Origin: Planctomycetota bacterium
GTDB taxonomy: Bacteria; Planctomycetota; UBA1135; GCA-002686595
Direction of reading: 5' to 3'
Length of the DNA: 33,245 nt
Assembly: GCA_021413885.1 (NCBI GenBank)
Contig: JAIOPM010000011.1
Span: 1-33,245 of the forward strand
A program made the position numbers and the translations under genes. Positions 29,016 through 33,245 of the stretch are shown piece after piece. The notes under the pieces are model-generated. The model was given only the letters and a program-made list of their open reading frames with translations. It was not told where the DNA came from and did not search any database. Position 1 is the first letter of the stretch. Each line of letters opens with the position of its first letter.

Positions 29016-32000
29016 ATGACCAACCAATCGACTCGCAGCGGGGGTTCGCTCCTGCAGGCATTCTTCCTGGTGACGTTCGCGACGCTCGCGTGCTTCGCTC
29101 CCGCGCACTCGGCGCAAGATTCCGGCGCGAAGAAGCCCGTCGCGTTCCCCGCGGAACCCGGCGTGCCCGACACCGTGCGTCAGGCGTTGGTCGCGAACGA
29201 CTGGGACCGCGCGCTCGCCGCGCTCGACCGCGCCGCCGCCGAGCAACCGAAGTCCGCCGATTGGTGGACGTACTTGCGCGGGACGACGTTGGTGCGCGCG
29301 AAGCGCAACGACGCGGCGCTCGCCGCGTTCGACGCGGTCGAGAAGCAGATGCCGCCGAGCGTCTGGCGCTACAAGGCGCGTTTCGCTCGCGCCGATCTGC
29401 TGCGCGATCTCGGTCGCGCGAAGGAAGCCGAAGCGATCTACGAGGACGAGGCGAAGCGTCTGTTGTCCGAAGGCCGCCAGGAAGAACTCGCGAAGGTCTA
29501 CTTCGACGCCGCCGACGAACTGTCGACGCCGCCCGCGACGCCGACGCCGAACGCACCGCCGCTCGATTGGAATCGCGCGGCGTTGTTGTATCGGAAGGTG
29601 CTCGAGCTCGACGTCGCGGCCGCGACGCGCGAACGAGCGCTCTACCGCGTCCTCGTCTGCAAGCAATCGAGCGCGAACCCGTCCGAGGCCGTGCAGGTTT
29701 CGAACGAGTACCGCAACGCGTTCGATCCGACGGTGACGAAGAGTTCGCCGGTCGGAGCTCACTTGTTCGAGGTGATCCTCCGTCGCGCGCAGTGCCAACT
29801 CGCGCTGGGCATGGGCCCGTTCGCGCGGCGCGATCTCGAGGATCTCACCGCGGCGATCGCGGCGGCGCGCGACGCGCGCGAGCCCGCGCACGAACCATGG
29901 GGCGATTGGTTCGCGCGCGCGCCGCAGCCGGTGCGCGACGAGCTCGTGCGCATCGAAGGCGATGCGTACCAGTTGATCGGCGCCACGTACGGCGACGACG
30001 CGGACTCGGCGCGGCTCGCGGTCGCGGCGATCGAACGTTTCCTCGCGAAGTTCCCCGACCATCCGAAGGCCGCCGAAGCCGCGCAGTCGATCGGCTTGCG
30101 CTTCGCGCGCGCCGGGCTCGACGAAGATGCGTCGAAGGCGCTCGACGCGTTCCTCGCGATGCCGGAGCCCGCGAACGCCGACGGGCGCGAGGCGTTCACC
30201 AAGCTGCGCATGGCGGCGCTCTACGCGAAGGGCGAGCTGCTCGCGCGCCAGAAGCACTTCGACGCCGCGATCGCGAGCTTCACCGAGTACGTCGCGCGCT
30301 ACTCGACCGGCGCGGATTGGACCAAGGCCCAATCGGGCATCATCGCTGCCGAATTCGCGAAGGGCGAGGCGCTGCGCGACGACGAGAAGTTCGCCGAAGC
30401 GCGCGCGGTGTGGAACGCGTGCCTCGAGCGCTATCCGCTCGACCCGCGCGCGCCGCAGACGCTGTTCGACATCGGCGCGTTGTTCGCGAGCGAAGCGCGT
30501 TCGTCGCAAGCCGCGAACGATCCGGCGAAGCACGACGAGCTCCTGCGCTTCGCCGTCGCGCAATGGCGTCGTGTCGTCGCGAAGTATCCCGGCACCGATC
30601 CCGCGTCGCGCGCTCTGTACTCGATCGGCGACGTGCTCGAGAACGAACTCGGCGACCTCGAGGGCGCAGTGACCGCGTACCGCGACTGCACGTTCGGCGC
30701 GAGCGCCGGTGAAGCGCGCCTGCGTCTGGCACGGATGACCGAGCCGTCGATGACTCTCTTCACCGAGCACAGCTCGCGCACCAAGGGCGCGCCGAAGATC
30801 CAGCTCCACCTGCGCAACGTCGAGAAGTTGAAGCTCGACCTCTTCGCGCTCGACCTCGAGGCCTACTTCCGCAAACACCTCTCGCACTTGCGCATCGAGG
30901 ACCTCGATCTCGACTTGATCACGCCCGATCAGTCTCTCGAGCGCGCAATCGACGGCTACGCGAAGTACAAGCCGATCGTCCTCGACCTCGACTTGCCGAC
31001 CAAGGGCGCCGGCGTGTGGGCGATCGCGGTGACCGCGGGCGAGTTGCGCGCGACGACGTTGGTCGTGTCGAGCGACCTCGACGTGATCGTGCGCAGCGCG
31101 GCGAAGGAGCTGCTCGTGTTCGCCGAGGACGTCGAGAAGGAACAACCGGCGAGGGCCGTGCGCGTGCTCGTCGCCGGCGTCAACAAGGACGGCGTGCCGA
31201 CGGTCGTCGAGGGCGTCACGGGCGACGACGGCACCGTGAACGTGAAGCTCGACGGCTTCGACGAGCACGCGACTTCGGTCCTCGCCGTGCGCAACGGTCA
31301 CTACGCCGCATCCGGCGGCGCGACGCGCAACGCGTCGGGCTCGACGCCGCGGGCTCCGCGCGGCGTCGTCTATACCGATCGACCGGTCTACCGGCCGGGG
31401 GAGCTCGTGCACTGGCGCGCGATCCTGCGCGAGGTCGTCGACGGTCGCTTCGCGTTCGAAGCGGGCAAGCGCTACGACGTCGCGGTCAGCGACGCGCAAG
31501 GCCGCGTGGTCGCGAATCGGAAGCTCGCGCTCTCGGAGTTCGGCACACTCGCGGGCGACGTCGTGCTCGACGAGCTCGCGGTCGTCGGCGATTGGCGCAT
31601 CTGGTGCTCGACGCCGAACGGCGCCGCGTTCACCGGCACGTTCCAGGTCCAACAATTCCAACTGCCGAAGGTCGAGGTCACACTCGAGACTCCGCGCGAG
31701 GTCTACTTCCGCGGCGAGCGCGTCGACGTCACGGCGCGCGCGAAGTTCTACTGGGGCGAGCCGGTCGCGAACTCGAAACTCGCGGCGACGTTGCCCGACG
31801 GACGCGTGCTCGAGCTCACCACCGATCGCGACGGCAAGGCCGAGTTCGGTTTCGAGACGCGCGACTTCGCTTCGGAAACGGCGTTGTCCTTCACGGTCAC
31901 GCTCGCCGACGAGAACGTCACCGAGAGCGACTCGGTCCTGCTCGCGATCCGCGAGTTCCGCGCGACGGTGACGACCAAGGACGACGTCGTTCTCGCCGGC

Positions 32001-33245
32001 ACCAGCTTCGACGTCGCCGTCAGTACGCTCGGCGCCGAGGGCAAGCCGACCGCGCGCGCGTTGAAGCTGCGCGTCCTGCGCCGCCAAGTCGCGAACGGTC
32101 GTTGGACCGAGACGCAGACGTCGGAGTACGACGTCGCGACCGACGCCGAGAAAGGCGAAGCGCACCGTGCGCTCGCGCTCGCCGACGGCGGCGACTACGT
32201 CCTGCGCGTCGAAGGAGTCGATCGTTTCGGCAATCCGGTGAGCGCCGACCGCTGGCTCAAGATCTCCGGCGACGACGATCCGCAACGCTTGCGGTGGATG
32301 GTCGACACGCACGTGCTCGAAGTCGGCGCGAAGGCGTCGCTCGCGCTCGTCGATCGCGCGGCGGATGGGCTCGCGCTCCTCACGATCGAGTCCGACACGT
32401 TCCTCGAGCACCGTGTGCTCTCACTGCGCAAAGGAACGAACGCGATCGAGCTCGCGATCGACCACGCGCACTTCCCGAGCTTCGTCGCGTCGGTCGCGAT
32501 GATGCGGCCGGGTGTGCTTTACACCGACGAGGCGACGTTCAACGTCACGCGCTCGCTGCGCGTCACGCTCGAACCCGAACGCCCCGACTGCAAGCCGGGC
32601 GACGAAGTGGCGTTCAAGGTGACGACGCTCGATCAACTCGGGCGTCCCGTTTCGGCCGAGCTCTCGCTCGCCGTCGTCGACGAAGCGATCTACGGGCTGT
32701 ACGGCGATTCGCTGCCGATCGTGCGTTCGATCTTCGACGCCGCCGAACAGCGCTCCGGCAACTTCACGACGTCGTCGAGCGCGACGTTCCGCTACGATGC
32801 GATCACGCGCACGATCGCGGCGGCGGTATTGGCCGAGGAAGCGCGCGCGAAGGACGCGAAGGAGTGGAGCGCGGACCGCGGCGGGATGCTCGACAAGCTG
32901 AAGTCGATGGGCTACGTGGGCGGCGACGGGTCGACGGTGGACGGAGTGCGCGTCGCCCAGGAGTTGGACGGTTCCTTCGCAGGCAGACTGGCGCTCGTCG
33001 ACGCTCCCGCCTCTCCTGCGAGCAACGAAGTCTCGTCGCGACGCGCGGCTCGAGCCGGCGGCGGAGGCTCGGGTCGAGGGGCCAAAGCATCGGGCAAGGT
33101 CTATCGCGGTGCGGGCGACACGGTTCCGTCGAACGCGCCCGCGCTCGAGACTTTCGACACCGCGCACTGGTCGCCGAGCGTCGTCACCGACGCGGCGGGC
33201 AAAGCGACGGTCAAGGTGAAGATCCCCGAGCGCAGCACGCGTTGG
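29016..33245 (+). CDS. TPR/alpha-2-macroglobulin family protein, 3' end beyond the window
   Basis: The frame from ATG 29016 (CAACGAGG upstream) is open for 1410 codons to the window edge. A signal peptide ends near AHSAQDSG (about residue 33). Residues 37-580 are TPR-like (NDWDRALAALDRAAAEQPKS, KHFDAAIASFTEYVARYS). A macroglobulin domain begins near 600 (LHLRNVEKLKLDLFALDLEA). The MG2 domain near 786 has VVYTDRPVYRPGELVHWRAI, and the LPKVEVTLETP strand follows. The bait-region domain is around 1170-1235 (SLRVTLEPERPDCKPGDEV, AELSLAVVDEAIYGLYG). A Gly/Ser-rich segment precedes HWSPSVVTDAAGKATVKVKI near 1385, the start of the A2M domain. Bacterial macroglobulins trap proteases in the envelope. 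The thioester CxEQ site would lie beyond the window, so it cannot be judged. Confidence 0.9.
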   Translation, partial: MTNQSTRSGGSLLQAFFLVTFATLACFAPAHSAQDSGAKKPVAFPAEPGVPDTVRQALVANDWDRALAALDRAAAEQPKSADWWTYLRGTTLVRAKRNDAALAAFDAVEKQMPPSVWRYKARFARADLLRDLGRAKEAEAIYEDEAKRLLSEGRQEELAKVYFDAADELSTPPATPTPNAPPLDWNRAALLYRKVLELDVAAATRERALYRVLVCKQSSANPSEAVQVSNEYRNAFDPTVTKSSPVGAHLFEVILRRAQCQLALGMGPFARRDLEDLTAAIAAARDAREPAHEPWGDWFARAPQPVRDELVRIEGDAYQLIGATYGDDADSARLAVAAIERFLAKFPDHPKAAEAAQSIGLRFARAGLDEDASKALDAFLAMPEPANADGREAFTKLRMAALYAKGELLARQKHFDAAIASFTEYVARYSTGADWTKAQSGIIAAEFAKGEALRDDEKFAEARAVWNACLERYPLDPRAPQTLFDIGALFASEARSSQAANDPAKHDELLRFAVAQWRRVVAKYPGTDPASRALYSIGDVLENELGDLEGAVTAYRDCTFGASAGEARLRLARMTEPSMTLFTEHSSRTKGAPKIQLHLRNVEKLKLDLFALDLEAYFRKHLSHLRIEDLDLDLITPDQSLERAIDGYAKYKPIVLDLDLPTKGAGVWAIAVTAGELRATTLVVSSDLDVIVRSAAKELLVFAEDVEKEQPARAVRVLVAGVNKDGVPTVVEGVTGDDGTVNVKLDGFDEHATSVLAVRNGHYAASGGATRNASGSTPRAPRGVVYTDRPVYRPGELVHWRAILREVVDGRFAFEAGKRYDVAVSDAQGRVVANRKLALSEFGTLAGDVVLDELAVVGDWRIWCSTPNGAAFTGTFQVQQFQLPKVEVTLETPREVYFRGERVDVTARAKFYWGEPVANSKLAATLPDGRVLELTTDRDGKAEFGFETRDFASETALSFTVTLADENVTESDSVLLAIREFRATVTTKDDVVLAGTSFDVAVSTLGAEGKPTARALKLRVLRRQVANGRWTETQTSEYDVATDAEKGEAHRALALADGGDYVLRVEGVDRFGNPVSADRWLKISGDDDPQRLRWMVDTHVLEVGAKASLALVDRAADGLALLTIESDTFLEHRVLSLRKGTNAIELAIDHAHFPSFVASVAMMRPGVLYTDEATFNVTRSLRVTLEPERPDCKPGDEVAFKVTTLDQLGRPVSAELSLAVVDEAIYGLYGDSLPIVRSIFDAAEQRSGNFTTSSSATFRYDAITRTIAAAVLAEEARAKDAKEWSADRGGMLDKLKSMGYVGGDGSTVDGVRVAQELDGSFAGRLALVDAPASPASNEVSSRRAARAGGGGSGRGAKASGKVYRGAGDTVPSNAPALETFDTAHWSPSVVTDAAGKATVKVKIPERSTRW

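Noticed and set aside
27381..32411. Very long open frame on the minus strand across crcB and the macroglobulin gene
   Set aside because: It is rich in Arg/Asp/Ala/Val with no domain, runs antisense to well-supported genes, and such open antisense frames are usual in GC-rich DNA.
1..33245. CRISPR array, rRNA or phage genes
   Set aside because: No regularly spaced direct repeats, rRNA cores or phage structural motifs were seen.

Overview
The window is high-GC bacterial DNA (G/C-rich third codon positions, long CGCG/GCGC runs) from a Gram-negative organism, with lipoprotein signals, an MltA-type lytic transglycosylase, an AmpD-type amidase and a lipid-A-associated LAB_N protein. The secreted beta-propeller, beta-helix and calcium-repeat proteins, a TPR/alpha-2-macroglobulin giant and an ECF sigma module fit a Planctomycetota-like genome best. 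That is an inference from gene content, and Myxococcota-like lineages are an alternative. I see no CRISPR array, rRNA or complete transposon.

Layout. (1) 1-270: N-terminal 90 codons of an IS66-type TnpA protein, cut by the window edge. (2) 6339 down to 340: three exported proteins read leftwards (a 1055-aa propeller-like protein, a beta-helix protein and a seven-repeat PD40 propeller). Two of them share the mature N-terminus AQVITT. (3) 6689-7657: a coiled-coil/winged-helix protein, a short 20-bp tandem repeat, a degenerate tRNA copy and an intact tRNA-Arg(CCG). (4) 7818-11856: a secreted calcium-repeat protein, an ECF sigma / zinc anti-sigma / RseB-like lipoprotein module, and a helical protein of unknown function. 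(5) 11881-14167: a GNAT acetyltransferase facing a two-gene (split) glutamine-dependent NAD synthetase. (6) 14314-19459: a TMTC-like GT-C/TPR membrane protein, a coupled HAD/MoxR pair, a TPR lipoprotein and a small orphan. (7) 21772 down to 19521: MltA, a small ABM-like protein and a lipoprotein methyltransferase in one unit. Divergent to it is a membrane-anchored fusion of an alpha/beta hydrolase, a beta-helix and an AmpD-type amidase (21986-24565). (8) 28024 down to 24580: response regulator, histidine kinase, GT2 glycosyltransferase and LAB_N protein in one tight unit. (9) 28191-33245: a CrcB fluoride channel, a small membrane protein and a TPR/alpha-2-macroglobulin protein running off the right edge.

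Functionally most of the window concerns the cell envelope: peptidoglycan turnover (MltA plus AmpD-type amidase), glycolipid modification under two-component control, envelope-stress-type sigma regulation, surface proteins and a macroglobulin. The strongest candidate for something undescribed is the three-domain hydrolase fusion with both active sites intact. Next come the two-component/GT2/LAB_N operon, the repeat-bearing anti-sigma factor and the degenerate tRNA-Arg copy. The secreted cluster (340-6339) and the fusion gene look less CGCG-rich than their neighbours, which may mean a different history; I did not compute this.
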